NCBI RefSeq assembly: GCF_039537875.1
Contig: NZ_BAABBI010000002.1
Location: 186,001-250,000, forward strand
Length of the DNA stretch: 64,000 nt
Direction of reading: 5' to 3'
DNA from: Corallibacter vietnamensis
GTDB lineage: Bacteria; Bacteroidota; Bacteroidia; Flavobacteriales; Flavobacteriaceae
Under the pieces are notes generated by a model. That model was not told where the DNA came from. It ran no database searches and worked only from the letters and a program-made list of their open reading frames with translations. A program made the position numbers and the translations under genes. Positions 1 to 8,192 of the stretch are shown here, one piece after another; positions within the stretch are counted from its first letter, which is position 1, and each line of letters opens with the position of its first letter.

Positions 1-90
1 AAAGATATATCATATAGTTAAATGTATTTTTCTAAAATAGAATTTATTTTGCCTTATATTTGGTGCGTTTCACTAGGAAATATCAAGGAC

Positions 91-1188
91 ATGCAGTTAT
101 CAATAATTATTCTGAATTACAATGTGCGCTATTTTTTAGAGCTATGCTTAAAAAGTGTTTCAGAGGCCATTTCAACTTTAGATGCCGAAATTATAGTTGT
201 AGATAATAACTCATCAGATGATAGTTGTGAGATGGTAAAACAACTGTTTCCAGATGTCAATCTCATTGAAAATAAATTAAATAGTGGGTTTTCTAAAGGA
301 AATAACATAGGTGTAAGCCATGCAAAAGGCAAATATGTTTGTATTTTAAATCCAGATACAGTAGTCCCTGAAGATGCTTTTTCTCAACTTATTGAATTTG
401 CAGAAAACCAAACCAATCTAGGTATTGTTGGTTGCAGATTAATAGACGGTACAGGAAAGTATTTGCCAGAAAGTAAGCGTAATATTCCCAAACCACGTGT
501 TGCTTTCAAAAAGTTGTTAGGTAATCCAAATGACTATTATGCCAATCAGCTTGAAGAGCACGATATAGGTAAGGCGCCTATTTTTGTCGGAGCATTCATG
601 CTGCTTAAAAAAACGGTTTATGAACAGATAAATGGCTTTGATGAAGACTATTTCATGTACGGAGAAGATATAGACTTATCTTATAAAATTCTTAAAGCAG
701 GCTACGACAATTATTATTATGGTAAAACAACAGTTATACATTTTAAAGGAGAAAGTACACTAAAAGATGCAAAGTATGCACAACGCTTTTATGGTGCTAT
801 GCAAATTTTTTACAAAAAGCATTTTAAAAGTAATCTAGCTTTTAATATTGTTGTTTGGTTAGGAATAAAAGCTGCATATTTAATAAGGACAAACCCTAAA
901 GCGGATAATACAACAAGTAAACATTTAGTACTGTTATCAAATAAAATACCAGAGTATTTACAAAAAAAAATAGAAAAACCTATAGAATTAAGAGGAGACC
1001 TTGAAAATGTAAAACCCAATACAGAAATTATTTTTGATACAGATATGCTTGCTTTTAAGTCAATTATTGCACATATTGATGCGTTTAGCAGTATATCAAA
1101 TACAACTTTTAAAATATTAATCGCGCAATCTAATTTTGTTTTAGGTAGTAATAGCTCTAAAACAAGAGGAGAAGTAATAGTTTGTTAA
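91..1188 (+). CDS. Family 2 glycosyltransferase
   Basis: 365-residue GT-A glycosyltransferase of the rhamnosyltransferase-like group, which transfers a sugar from a nucleotide donor onto a surface glycan or lipid carrier at the cytoplasmic membrane. The N-terminus has the family's strand-turn (SIIILNYN), VVDNNSSDD at residues 36-44, NPDT at 87-90 (the DxD-like metal and nucleotide site), and a later FDEDYFMYGEDIDL acceptor-side motif. One hydrophobic stretch near residues 245-260 may help membrane association. I place the start at the ATG of 91, because the upstream in-frame extension to 22 is not family-like. The C-terminal third (after about residue 285) is poorly conserved. Acceptor and donor cannot be told from the sequence. 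Confidence 0.85.
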   Translation: MQLSIIILNYNVRYFLELCLKSVSEAISTLDAEIIVVDNNSSDDSCEMVKQLFPDVNLIENKLNSGFSKGNNIGVSHAKGKYVCILNPDTVVPEDAFSQLIEFAENQTNLGIVGCRLIDGTGKYLPESKRNIPKPRVAFKKLLGNPNDYYANQLEEHDIGKAPIFVGAFMLLKKTVYEQINGFDEDYFMYGEDIDLSYKILKAGYDNYYYGKTTVIHFKGESTLKDAKYAQRFYGAMQIFYKKHFKSNLAFNIVVWLGIKAAYLIRTNPKADNTTSKHLVLLSNKIPEYLQKKIEKPIELRGDLENVKPNTEIIFDTDMLAFKSIIAHIDAFSSISNTTFKILIAQSNFVLGSNSSKTRGEVIVC

Positions 1189-1233
1189 CAAGAATTTATT
1201 GATGAAACTGCAACAGATTAGATGATTTTTCAT

Positions 1234-1241
1234 TAATTTTG
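1234..1241 (+). promoter_or_regulatory. Probable -7 box for the E2 gene
   Basis: TAATTTTG matches the Bacteroidota TAnnTTTG box and lies 37 bases before the ATG at 1279. No clear TTTG -33 box is visible at the usual distance, so this is only a fair match. Confidence 0.45.
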
Positions 1242-1278
1242 CAGGCGAAATAAAAAAAAACACGTTTCCATTACAGAT

Positions 1279-2598
1279 ATGGCAAAATTCGAATTAAAAC
1301 TCCCAAAAATGGGAGAAAGTGTAGCAGAAGCAACAATCACTTCATGGTTAAAAGAGGTAGGAGATACCATAGAGGCTGATGAGGCAGTTCTAGAAATAGC
1401 AACAGACAAAGTAGATAGTGAAGTTCCTAGTGAAGTAGATGGTGTTTTGGTAGAAAAACTATTTAATGTTGATGATGTTGTTCAAGTAGGGCAAACAATA
1501 GCTATTATTGAGACAGAAGGAGAATCTTCGTCAAGTACAAACAATTCTACATCACAACCTACCAAAAACGTAGAAACAAAAACTGATACAGTAGCCGTAG
1601 CTCAAGTAGAAAGTACTGTTGAAACAGCAAAAGAAACAGCCGCAACTGTAGTTTCTTCAGGAGATCGTTTTTATTCTCCTTTGGTTAAAAATATTGCAAA
1701 GAAAGAAGGTATTGGTCAAGAAGAATTAGACGCTATTCAAGGAACTGGAAAAGATGGTCGTGTTACCAAAAACGATATACTAGCGTATTTAGAAAATAGA
1801 ACAGTGCCACAAACAGGAAAACCAGCGGCAGCACCTCAAGTAAAACAAGCTTCAGAACCAGTAAAAACAGCTCCAGCTATACCAACAGGAGATGATGAGA
1901 TTATTCAAATGACCAGAATGGGTAAACTTATTGCTCATCACATGGTAGATTCAGTGCAAACTTCAGCTCATGTTCAAAGTTTTATTGAAGCTGACGTTAC
2001 AAAAATTTGGAACTGGCGTAAAAAAGTAAAAGATAGCTTTATGAAGCGTGAAGGAGAAAATCTTACGTTTACTCCAATCTTCATGGAAGCCGTGGCAAAA
2101 GCACTACGTGATTTTCCAATGATGAATATTTCTGTTCAAGGAGATACTATTATTAAGAAAAAACATATCAATTTAGGAATGGCTGCTGCTTTACCAGACG
2201 GAAACTTAATAGTTCCTGTTATAAAAGATGCAGATCAACTTAACCTAGTTGGTATGACAAAAAAGGTGAATGATTTAGCTAACCGAGCTAGACAAAATCA
2301 ATTAAAACCAGATGATATTCAGGGAGGTACTTACACTGTAACAAATGTAGGTACATTTGGAAGCATCATGGGAACACCAATAATCAATCAACCACAAGTA
2401 GGTATATTAGCATTAGGAGCTATACGTAAAATGCCTGCAGTTGTTGAAACTCCAGAAGGTGATTTTATAGGTATTCGTTATAAAATGATTATGTCTCATT
2501 CTTACGATCACCGTGTAGTAAACGGAGCGTTAGGAGGTCAGTTTGTAAAAGCAGTAAAAGACTATTTAGAAGCTTGGGATCCTAATAGAGAGATTTAA
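1279..2598 (+). CDS. 2-oxoacid dehydrogenase E2 (dihydrolipoamide acyltransferase)
   Basis: 439-residue E2 core of a 2-oxoacid dehydrogenase complex, most like the branched-chain or generic flavobacterial E2. It moves an acyl group from lipoamide to CoA. An N-terminal lipoyl domain carries the lipoylated Lys44 in ATDKVD. A low-complexity linker follows, then a peripheral-subunit-binding domain near 132-172, a second linker and the catalytic domain from about 205. The catalytic motif reads HRVVNG (His411, Asn415), with Asn where most E2 enzymes have Asp. E1 and E3 genes are not adjacent, so the substrate (branched-chain, pyruvate or 2-oxoglutarate) is not settled. The gene stands alone and is followed by a strong terminator. 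Confidence 0.9.
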   Translation: MAKFELKLPKMGESVAEATITSWLKEVGDTIEADEAVLEIATDKVDSEVPSEVDGVLVEKLFNVDDVVQVGQTIAIIETEGESSSSTNNSTSQPTKNVETKTDTVAVAQVESTVETAKETAATVVSSGDRFYSPLVKNIAKKEGIGQEELDAIQGTGKDGRVTKNDILAYLENRTVPQTGKPAAAPQVKQASEPVKTAPAIPTGDDEIIQMTRMGKLIAHHMVDSVQTSAHVQSFIEADVTKIWNWRKKVKDSFMKREGENLTFTPIFMEAVAKALRDFPMMNISVQGDTIIKKKHINLGMAAALPDGNLIVPVIKDADQLNLVGMTKKVNDLANRARQNQLKPDDIQGGTYTVTNVGTFGSIMGTPIINQPQVGILALGAIRKMPAVVETPEGDFIGIRYKMIMSHSYDHRVVNGALGGQFVKAVKDYLEAWDPNREI

Positions 2599-2619
2599 AA
2601 AAAAATATTCTAGAGTAAA

Positions 2620-2650
2620 AAAGCACAGTTTAATACTGTGCTTTTTTTAT
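2620..2650 (+). terminator. Rho-independent terminator after E2 gene
   Basis: Stem AAAGCACAG / CTGTGCTTT with a 7-base loop, followed by a T run. It lies 21 bases after the E2 stop codon. Confidence 0.85.
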
Positions 2651-2706
2651 TATTATAACTGTGTATTATTAAAATTTTAGAAACGATGAGTTCTATATAT
2701 TCTCGT

Positions 2707-2714
2707 TATCTTTG
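2707..2714 (+). promoter_or_regulatory. Probable -7 box for the exonuclease operon
   Basis: TATCTTTG fits TAnnTTTG and ends 17 bases before the ATG at 2732. It would drive the exonuclease, FAH hydrolase, Hpt and cinA genes, which are tightly spaced. Confidence 0.55.
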
Positions 2715-2731
2715 CATAAAAATTATTTTCC

Positions 2732-3508
2732 ATGAATCTCAATCTTACCAAACCTATTTGCTTTTTCGATTTAGAAACCACAGGTATTAATATTTCAAAT
2801 GACAGAATTGTAGAAATATCTATATTAAAAGTGCACCCAAACGGAAAAGAAGAAACTTATACGCAACGTGTAAACCCTGAAATGCCAATTCCGCCAGAAG
2901 TAACAAAAGTACATGGCATATCAGATGCAGATGTAGCAGATAAGCCTACATTTAAAGAGTTGGCTAAAGAGATTCATAATATGATAAAAGATTCAGATTT
3001 AGGAGGTTTCAATTCAAATAGATTTGATATACCATTATTGGCAGAAGAAATGTTGCGAGCAGATGTAGATTTTGATATGAAAAATCGTTTAGCAGTTGAT
3101 GTTCAAACTATTTTTCATAAAATGGAGCAACGTACATTAAGTGCTGCATATAAGTTTTATTGTGATAAAAATCTAGATGATGCACATAGCGCAGAAGCCG
3201 ATACACTAGCTACTTATGAAGTATTAAAAGCACAAGTAGATAAATATGATGAGTTAGAAAATAACACCGCTTTTTTAGCAGAATTTAGTTCTCGTAAAAA
3301 GTTTGCTGATTTTGCAGGTTTTATTATATATAACAAGAAAGGCGAAGAATGTTTCTCGTTCGGTAAGCATAAAGGTAAATTAGTTACCGAAGTTTTAGAA
3401 ACCGAACCAGGGTATTTTGGTTGGCTGCTTAATGCAGATTTCCCTTTGTATACAAAAAAAGTGCTAACAGCTATAAAGTTAAGAGCGTTTAATAATAAAT
3501 TAGGGTAG
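2732..3508 (+). CDS. DEDDh 3'-5' exonuclease (DNA pol III epsilon / ExoX-like)
   Basis: 258-residue nuclease of the DnaQ superfamily. All five catalytic positions are visible: Asp13 and Glu15 (FFDLETTG), Asp99 (NRFDIP), and His152 with Asp157 (HSAEAD), which makes it the DEDDh type. The last 50 residues contain FGKHKGKLVTEVLE...FGWLLNADFP, a C-terminal module like that of ExoX-type proteins. The module also resembles the separate DUF3820 protein at 18216. It probably works in repair or proofreading rather than as the replicative epsilon subunit. First gene of a compact run that ends with cinA; the next gene starts 11 bases downstream. Confidence 0.85.
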   Translation: MNLNLTKPICFFDLETTGINISNDRIVEISILKVHPNGKEETYTQRVNPEMPIPPEVTKVHGISDADVADKPTFKELAKEIHNMIKDSDLGGFNSNRFDIPLLAEEMLRADVDFDMKNRLAVDVQTIFHKMEQRTLSAAYKFYCDKNLDDAHSAEADTLATYEVLKAQVDKYDELENNTAFLAEFSSRKKFADFAGFIIYNKKGEECFSFGKHKGKLVTEVLETEPGYFGWLLNADFPLYTKKVLTAIKLRAFNNKLG

Positions 3509-3519
3509 TTTTATAAGTT

Positions 3520-4131
3520 ATGAAATTAATTTGCATAGGAAGAAACTATACAGAACATATCAAAGAGCTGGAAAATGAAAAACCGTCAGATCCAGTGGTG
3601 TTTTTAAAACCAGACACAGCCATTTTACTAAAAAAACAACCGTTTTTTATACCAGACTTTTCAAATGATGTGCACTATGAGGTTGAGGTTTTGGTTAAAA
3701 TAAATAAAGTAGGAAAATATATAGATAAAAAATTTGCTCATAAATACTATGATGAAGTAGGTTTAGGTATAGATTTTACGGCACGAGATTTACAGTCAAA
3801 ACTTAAAGAAAAAGGATTGCCTTGGGAAAAAGCAAAAGCTTTTGACGGCGCAGCTGTTGTTGGTAAATGGGTGCCAAAAAGTGATTTTTCTGACATAAAT
3901 CAATTAAATTTTTCTTTAGAGAAGAACGAAAAAGTTGTGCAAACAGGAAATACCAGTCACATGCTGTGGAAAATTGATGAGATTATCGAATATGTTTCAA
4001 AATATTTTACTTTAAAGATAGGAGATATTATATTTACAGGAACTCCGGCAGGAGTTGGAAGTGTAGATGCAAACGACAAGTTAAGAGGGTTTTTAGAAAA
4101 CAAAGAAATGTTTTCAATAACAGTAAAATAA
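3520..4131 (+). CDS. Fumarylacetoacetate hydrolase family protein
   Basis: 203-residue FAH-family hydrolase/isomerase, of the short form close to acylpyruvate hydrolases. The N-terminus KLICIGRNYTEHIKEL is typical. Metal ligands are expected from YEVEV (Glu-x-Glu) and from the Asp in GIDFTARD, and the C-terminal GDIIFTGTPAGVG loop closes the active site. Flavobacterial genomes carry such a gene as a stand-alone housekeeping enzyme. The true substrate (acylpyruvate, oxaloacetate or another 2,4-dioxo acid) cannot be read from the sequence. It touches the Hpt gene without a gap: its TAA is directly followed by the next ATG. Confidence 0.85.
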   Translation: MKLICIGRNYTEHIKELENEKPSDPVVFLKPDTAILLKKQPFFIPDFSNDVHYEVEVLVKINKVGKYIDKKFAHKYYDEVGLGIDFTARDLQSKLKEKGLPWEKAKAFDGAAVVGKWVPKSDFSDINQLNFSLEKNEKVVQTGNTSHMLWKIDEIIEYVSKYFTLKIGDIIFTGTPAGVGSVDANDKLRGFLENKEMFSITVK

Positions 4132-4473
4132 ATGGAACAACATTACAAACTATTTAGAGTAAGAGAATTAGCAGATAATGACGAGGATTTTATTGCAGCT
4201 TTAGCAGCAGCCTTTTTAGATGAAGTACCTGAAGATGCAGAACGATTAAAAGAAGCAGTTGCATCCAAAGACTATTTTTCGGCATACCAAGCAGCACATA
4301 AAATGAAACCTACAATAGACTTGTTTGAGCTAGGTGTTTTAAATGACCTAATAGAAGTACAAGACTGGGGAAAATTTGAAAGAACTGAAACAGATATTTC
4401 TGAAAAATTAGATATCGTTATGGCAGCCGTAAATAATGCTTCAGAAGAAATTAAATCAGATTTTGGCTTATAA
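4132..4473 (+). CDS. Orphan Hpt phosphotransfer domain protein
   Basis: 113-residue stand-alone histidine phosphotransfer protein. The four-helix Hpt pattern includes the phospho-accepting His56 in AYQAAHKMKPTIDLF. Hpt proteins shuttle phosphate between hybrid kinases and response regulators, but no kinase or receiver gene lies beside it here. Its start directly abuts the preceding stop, and its TAA overlaps the ATG of cinA by one base (TAATG). It is therefore almost certainly co-translated with the FAH hydrolase and cinA. The partner kinase must be encoded elsewhere, and its role is unknown. Confidence 0.8.
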   Translation: MEQHYKLFRVRELADNDEDFIAALAAAFLDEVPEDAERLKEAVASKDYFSAYQAAHKMKPTIDLFELGVLNDLIEVQDWGKFERTETDISEKLDIVMAAVNNASEEIKSDFGL

Positions 4474-5723
4474 TGCAAGCAGAGATTATAACCATTGGAG
4501 ACGAAATTCTTATTGGGCAAATAGTAGATACAAACGCAACGTTTATATCAAAAACACTTAATAAATTAGGTGTTTCAGTATACCAAATTACGTCTGTTCA
4601 AGATGATGCAACTCATATTTTAAAAGCCTTAACAGAGGCTGAAGAAAACGCTGATATAATCATTATAACTGGAGGATTAGGTCCAACAAAAGACGATATC
4701 ACAAAAAAAACAATCACTAATTATTTTCAAGATACATTAATTAGAGATGATGCCGTAACCGATAATATATATAGGTTATGGAAAGGTTTTAAAAAAGATG
4801 TTCTTCCGTCTCAAGTTAATTTAGATCAAGCATTAGTTCCATCAAAAGCCACCGTTTTAATGAATGTAAACGGAAGCGCACCAGGAATGTGGCTTGAAAA
4901 AAATAATAAAGTATTTGTATCACTTCCAGGAGTTCCTTTTGAAATGAAAGCACTTATGGAAGACGAAGTCATTCCACGACTAAGTGATAAATTTAATTTT
5001 CCATATATATATCATACTACAGTATTAACAGCAGGGTTAGGCGAGAGTGATCTTGCTGCGCGTATAGAAAAATGGGAAGACGCATTACCTGATTTTATAA
5101 AATTAGCATATTTACCAAATTTAGGACGCGTGCGATTACGATTATCAGGAAAACATGCCGACAAAAATATTTTAGAATCTGAAATAGCTTATCAAATTCG
5201 CTTATTAACACCACAAATACAAGATATATTTGTTGGGTTTGAGTCAGAAGGAACTATAGAGTCTATTTTAGGAAAGCAATTAGTAGCTTTAGAAAAAACA
5301 ATAGCAACCGCAGAAAGCTGTACAGGTGGAAAAATAGCCGAAATGTTTACGTCAAGTGCAGGAGCATCAGCATATTACAAAGGATCGGTTGTGAGCTATG
5401 CAACACAAACAAAAATAGATGTTTTAGGTGTTTCAGAAACACTTATAAGCAAACATTCTGTAGTAAGCTCTCAAGTAGCTGAAGCTATGGCAAAGAATGT
5501 ATTAGAGCTATTCAAAACGGATTATGCTATTGCTACTACCGGAAATGCAGGTCCTGAAAAAGGAGACTCTGATGCCGAAGTAGGAACAGTTTATATTGCA
5601 TTAGCAACAAAAACACATGTGTATTCTGAAAAATTTAATTTTGGAAACCACAGAACAAAAGTGATAAATAGGGCGTCAAATAAAGCATTCGAAATGCTTC
5701 AAAAAGAAATTTTAAAAAAGTAA
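4473..5723 (+). CDS. cinA: CinA-like protein (NMN amidohydrolase / competence-damage family)
   Basis: 416-residue two-domain CinA. The N-terminal half is the molybdopterin-binding-like (MoCF) domain, with EIITIGDEILIGQIVDTN and IIITGGLGPTKDD. The C-terminal half, from about residue 265, is the CinA amidase domain with TAESCTGGKIAEM and TGNAGPEKGDSDAEVGTVYIA. The family hydrolyses nicotinamide mononucleotide and, in some members, ADP-ribose, recycling pyridine nucleotides. Length and motif order are normal for the family. Start overlaps the Hpt stop by one base. No terminator is visible before the rpmB promoter. Confidence 0.92.
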   Translation: MQAEIITIGDEILIGQIVDTNATFISKTLNKLGVSVYQITSVQDDATHILKALTEAEENADIIIITGGLGPTKDDITKKTITNYFQDTLIRDDAVTDNIYRLWKGFKKDVLPSQVNLDQALVPSKATVLMNVNGSAPGMWLEKNNKVFVSLPGVPFEMKALMEDEVIPRLSDKFNFPYIYHTTVLTAGLGESDLAARIEKWEDALPDFIKLAYLPNLGRVRLRLSGKHADKNILESEIAYQIRLLTPQIQDIFVGFESEGTIESILGKQLVALEKTIATAESCTGGKIAEMFTSSAGASAYYKGSVVSYATQTKIDVLGVSETLISKHSVVSSQVAEAMAKNVLELFKTDYAIATTGNAGPEKGDSDAEVGTVYIALATKTHVYSEKFNFGNHRTKVINRASNKAFEMLQKEILKK

Positions 5724-5732
5724 CAATTTTAG

Positions 5733-5764
5733 TTTGCTGATATTGTAAAGTTTTACTAAATTTG
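5733..5764 (+). promoter_or_regulatory. Promoter of the rpmB-rpmG operon
   Basis: A complete Bacteroidota promoter: TTTG at 5733-5736, a spacer of exactly 20 bases, and TAAATTTG at 5757-5764. The rpmB ATG follows 38 bases downstream. This is the clearest housekeeping promoter in the window. Confidence 0.8.
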
Positions 5765-5802
5765 CAGCCTGTTTTAAAATAACAATATTAAAGTTAGAAG
5801 AA

Positions 5803-6039
5803 ATGTCAAGAGTTTGTGAACTTACTGGGAAAAAAGCAATGGTTGGGAACAATGTATCTCACGCAATGAATAAAACAAAACGTAAATTTGATGCAAATTT
5901 AATCAAAAAACGTTTTTATATTCCTGAAGAAGATAAATGGGTAACTTTAAAAGTTTCTACATCAGCATTAAAAACTATCAATAAAATTGGTATTTCTGCT
6001 GCACTTAAAGAAGCTAAAGCTAAAGGATTTATAAAATAA
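5803..6039 (+). CDS. rpmB: 50S ribosomal protein bL28
   Basis: 78-residue bL28 of the large ribosomal subunit. The start MSRVCELTGKKAMVGNNVSHA is the standard bacterial form, and VSTSALKTINKIG closes the protein as expected. The single Cys5 shows that this is a zinc-free version in which the four-cysteine cluster is incomplete. First gene of the rpmB-rpmG-DUF4295 operon, behind a clear promoter. Confidence 0.97.
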   Translation: MSRVCELTGKKAMVGNNVSHAMNKTKRKFDANLIKKRFYIPEEDKWVTLKVSTSALKTINKIGISAALKEAKAKGFIK

Positions 6040-6064
6040 GCATAACGCATAAAGATACGTTACA

Positions 6065-6247
6065 ATGGCAAAGAAAGGTAATAGAATACAGGTAATATTA
6101 GAATGTACAGAGCATAAAGAGTCTGGGCAACCAGGAACATCTCGTTACATTACTACAAAAAATAAAAAAAATACGCCAGATAGAATGGAGATTAAAAAAT
6201 TCAATCCTATTCTTAAGCGTATGACAGTTCATAAAGAGATAAAATAA
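6065..6247 (+). CDS. rpmG: 50S ribosomal protein bL33
   Basis: 60-residue bL33. The sequence MAKKGNRIQVILECTEHKESG followed by SRYITTKNKKNTPDRMEIKKFNPILKR is the usual flavobacterial form. It lacks the CxxC pairs of zinc-binding bL33 (only one Cys), so it is the C-minus type. Lies 25 bases after rpmB and 7 bases before the DUF4295 gene. Confidence 0.97.
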   Translation: MAKKGNRIQVILECTEHKESGQPGTSRYITTKNKKNTPDRMEIKKFNPILKRMTVHKEIK

Positions 6248-6254
6248 TTAAGTC

Positions 6255-6407
6255 ATGGCAAAGAAATCAGTAGCATCATTACAAACAGGATCTAAGAGAT
6301 TAACTAAAGCAATCAAAATGGTGAAGTCACCTAAAACTGGTGCTTATATGTTTGTTGAATCAGTTATGGCTCCAGAGTTTGTTAATGATTTTTTAAACAA
6401 AAAATAA
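6255..6407 (+). CDS. DUF4295 small basic ribosome-associated protein
   Basis: 50-residue lysine-rich protein that starts MAKKSVASLQTGSKRLTKAI and ends NDFLNKK. It matches the DUF4295 family, which is confined to Bacteroidota and regularly sits just after rpmG. From memory, a flavobacterial ribosome structure assigned such a protein as an extra large-subunit protein named bL38; I cannot check this here. Operon position, high basic content and size all fit a ribosomal protein. ATG chosen at 6255; an intrinsic terminator follows 25 bases after the stop. Confidence 0.85.
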   Translation: MAKKSVASLQTGSKRLTKAIKMVKSPKTGAYMFVESVMAPEFVNDFLNKK

Positions 6408-6432
6408 ATTAAATTCTTACATTTAATTCTAT

Positions 6433-6461
6433 AACTGCTTTCATTTGAAAGCAGTTTTTTT
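6433..6461 (+). terminator. Terminator of the rpmB-rpmG-DUF4295 operon
   Basis: Stem AACTGCTTTCA / TGAAAGCAGTT (11 pairs, 2-base loop) followed by seven T. It separates the ribosomal operon from ftsY. Confidence 0.9.
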
Positions 6462-6549
6462 ATATCTATATTTGACAGATAATCTGACAGTTTAGCAGTA
6501 TTTTTTTTAGGCTAGATTTTTGATTATAGATTATAAAATTTTTAAACCT

Positions 6550-7503
6550 ATGAGTTTTTTTAAAAAAATATTCTCTTCAGAAAAAAAAGAAACATTAGAC
6601 AAAGGTCTAGAAAAGTCTAAAACAAGTTTTTTTGGTAAATTAAGTAAGGCAGTTGCAGGAAAATCTAAAGTTGATGATGAGGTTTTAGATAATCTAGAAG
6701 AAGTACTTGTGTCTAGTGATGTAGGCGTAAACACAACGCTAAAAGTTATAGAGCGTATAGAAAGCCGTGTCGCTAAAGATAAATATCTTGGTACAGACGA
6801 GCTTAATAAAATTCTTCGAGAAGAAATAGCAGCCTTGTTAAGCGAAACCAATTCAGGAGAAGAAACTGAATATACAATTCCTGAAAACAAAAAACCATAC
6901 GTACTTATGGTTGTGGGTGTTAATGGAGTTGGAAAAACAACTACCATAGGTAAACTTGCATATCAATTTAAAAAGAAAGGATTAAAAGTTGTACTAGGAG
7001 CTGCAGATACGTTTAGAGCCGCAGCTATAGATCAATTGCAAGTTTGGGCAGACCGTGTTGATGTGCCAATGGTACGTCAAGATATGGGAAGTGACCCAGC
7101 TTCTGTTGCTTTTGATGCTTTGCAATCTGGTGTAAAGCAAGATGCCGATGTTATTATTATAGATACTGCGGGACGTTTACATAATAAAGTGAATTTAATG
7201 AATGAGCTTACAAAAGTAAAACGTGTTATGCAAAAAGTTGTTGGGGATGCACCTCATGATGTGTTATTAGTGTTAGATGGTTCTACCGGACAAAATGCTT
7301 TTGAACAAGCAAAACAGTTTACAGCTGCAACAGAAGTAACTTCATTAGCAGTAACAAAATTAGACGGAACAGCAAAAGGTGGCGTTGTAATAGGAATTTC
7401 TGACCAGTTTAAAATTCCGGTGAAATATATAGGAGTAGGAGAAGGTATTGAAGATTTACAAGTTTTTAATAAATACGAATTTGTAGATTCGTTTTTTAAA
7501 TAA
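6550..7503 (+). CDS. ftsY: Signal recognition particle receptor FtsY
   Basis: 317-residue SRP receptor GTPase that docks ribosome-SRP complexes at the inner membrane. An N-terminal helical N domain is followed by the G domain with P-loop GVNGVGKTT (residues 123-131), ADTFRAAA, DTAGR and TKLDGTAKGG. The acidic A domain of E. coli FtsY is reduced to a short basic start (MSFFKKIFSSEKKE), as in other Bacteroidota. ATG at 6550 is preferred over an upstream TTG at 6520, because the extra residues are not family-like. A bidirectional terminator follows immediately. Confidence 0.95.
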   Translation: MSFFKKIFSSEKKETLDKGLEKSKTSFFGKLSKAVAGKSKVDDEVLDNLEEVLVSSDVGVNTTLKVIERIESRVAKDKYLGTDELNKILREEIAALLSETNSGEETEYTIPENKKPYVLMVVGVNGVGKTTTIGKLAYQFKKKGLKVVLGAADTFRAAAIDQLQVWADRVDVPMVRQDMGSDPASVAFDALQSGVKQDADVIIIDTAGRLHNKVNLMNELTKVKRVMQKVVGDAPHDVLLVLDGSTGQNAFEQAKQFTAATEVTSLAVTKLDGTAKGGVVIGISDQFKIPVKYIGVGEGIEDLQVFNKYEFVDSFFK

Positions 7504-7509
7504 AAACAA

Positions 7510-7541
7510 AAAAGGCTCGCAATTTGCGAGCCTTTTTTTTG
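7510..7541. terminator. Bidirectional terminator between ftsY and a convergent lipoprotein gene
   Basis: Stem GGCTCGCA / TGCGAGCC (7514-7521 and 7525-7532), with A run on the left and T run on the right. It can therefore stop both ftsY (+) and the gene at 7544 (-). Confidence 0.9.
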
Positions 7542-7543
7542 TT

Positions 7544-7912
7544 TTAATCTGTTACAAAAGAGCTTGGTCCAGACCAATCACTATAATCATTTCCTCCACA
7601 ATTAGACCTTACATAAAAATCATAAGCTGTGTTGGGTTCTAAATCGATTAGTTGAACATTATCAGAGTTTACATTAAGGCGATCTCCGGTTCCAAGTTGA
7701 AATCCATTTAACCCAAATTCTAAATTAAAAAAATTAGAATCGTTACGGTCACTCCATTCAATAACAGCAGAAGTTGTAGTTATTGAGCTAGTGTCTAAAT
7801 TATGAGGTTGTAAACAGTTTTGAAAAGGAATAAGAACTATGTTTCCATCGTCATCTTTAGCGCAGTTTAACATAGTAAAGAAAACTAGTGTTACATAAAA
7901 ATACTTTTTCAT
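7544..7912 (-). CDS. Small lipoprotein with one fibronectin type III domain
   Basis: 122-residue secreted lipoprotein. The N-terminal hydrophobic segment ends in MLNC (Cys17), followed by an acidic AKDDDG stretch typical of Bacteroidota surface-exported lipoproteins. Residues 33-122 form one fibronectin type III domain (SSITTTSAVIEWSD ... DLEPNTAYDFYVRSNC ... SGPSSFVTD). There is no catalytic domain and no sorting tail. Function unknown; such single-domain proteins may bind partners at the cell surface. It converges on ftsY and shares its terminator. Confidence 0.75.
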   Translation of the reverse strand: MKKYFYVTLVFFTMLNCAKDDDGNIVLIPFQNCLQPHNLDTSSITTTSAVIEWSDRNDSNFFNLEFGLNGFQLGTGDRLNVNSDNVQLIDLEPNTAYDFYVRSNCGGNDYSDWSGPSSFVTD

Positions 7913-7970
7913 CTTGATTTGTTTTTAAAATTGATTGATAAGTAAATAACGTAAATTAATATGTTTTTAT

Positions 7971-8141
7971 TTAATTTATTACAGTATTTATTTTTTCCCA
8001 TTCATCAGAATTTAAAGGCGGAAAATATATTTCCGGATTTGAAGTTTCTGGCTTATTAATTATGATATTTTCATTGTCATTTGATGAACAATTCCATAAA
8101 AGCAAAGCGCAAATGATTATAGAAAAAGGTTGTGTTCTCAT
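7971..8141 (-). pseudogene. Truncated remnant of a serine-hydrolase-type lipoprotein
   Basis: A 56-codon frame too short for standard gene calls: MRTQPFSIIICALLLWNC is a lipoprotein signal, followed by SSNDNEN and then IYFPPLNSDEWEKIN before a stop. The last motif resembles the start of the mature domain of flavobacterial beta-lactamase-class (serine hydrolase) lipoproteins, which continue for hundreds of residues. Here the frame ends in TVIN, and the neighbouring DNA encodes an unrelated FN3 lipoprotein. I therefore read it as the 5' stub of a deleted gene. The family match is from memory. It could still be expressed as a tiny lipoprotein. Confidence 0.5.
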
Positions 8142-8192
8142 AGCGAGTTTCTTAATTAGATGTTTAAATATAGGAAAGGTTTAATTTAGTTG

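Noticed and set aside
6520..6549. TTG start for ftsY
   Set aside because: The added residues are not family-like and the ATG at 6550 begins the usual MSFFKKIF.
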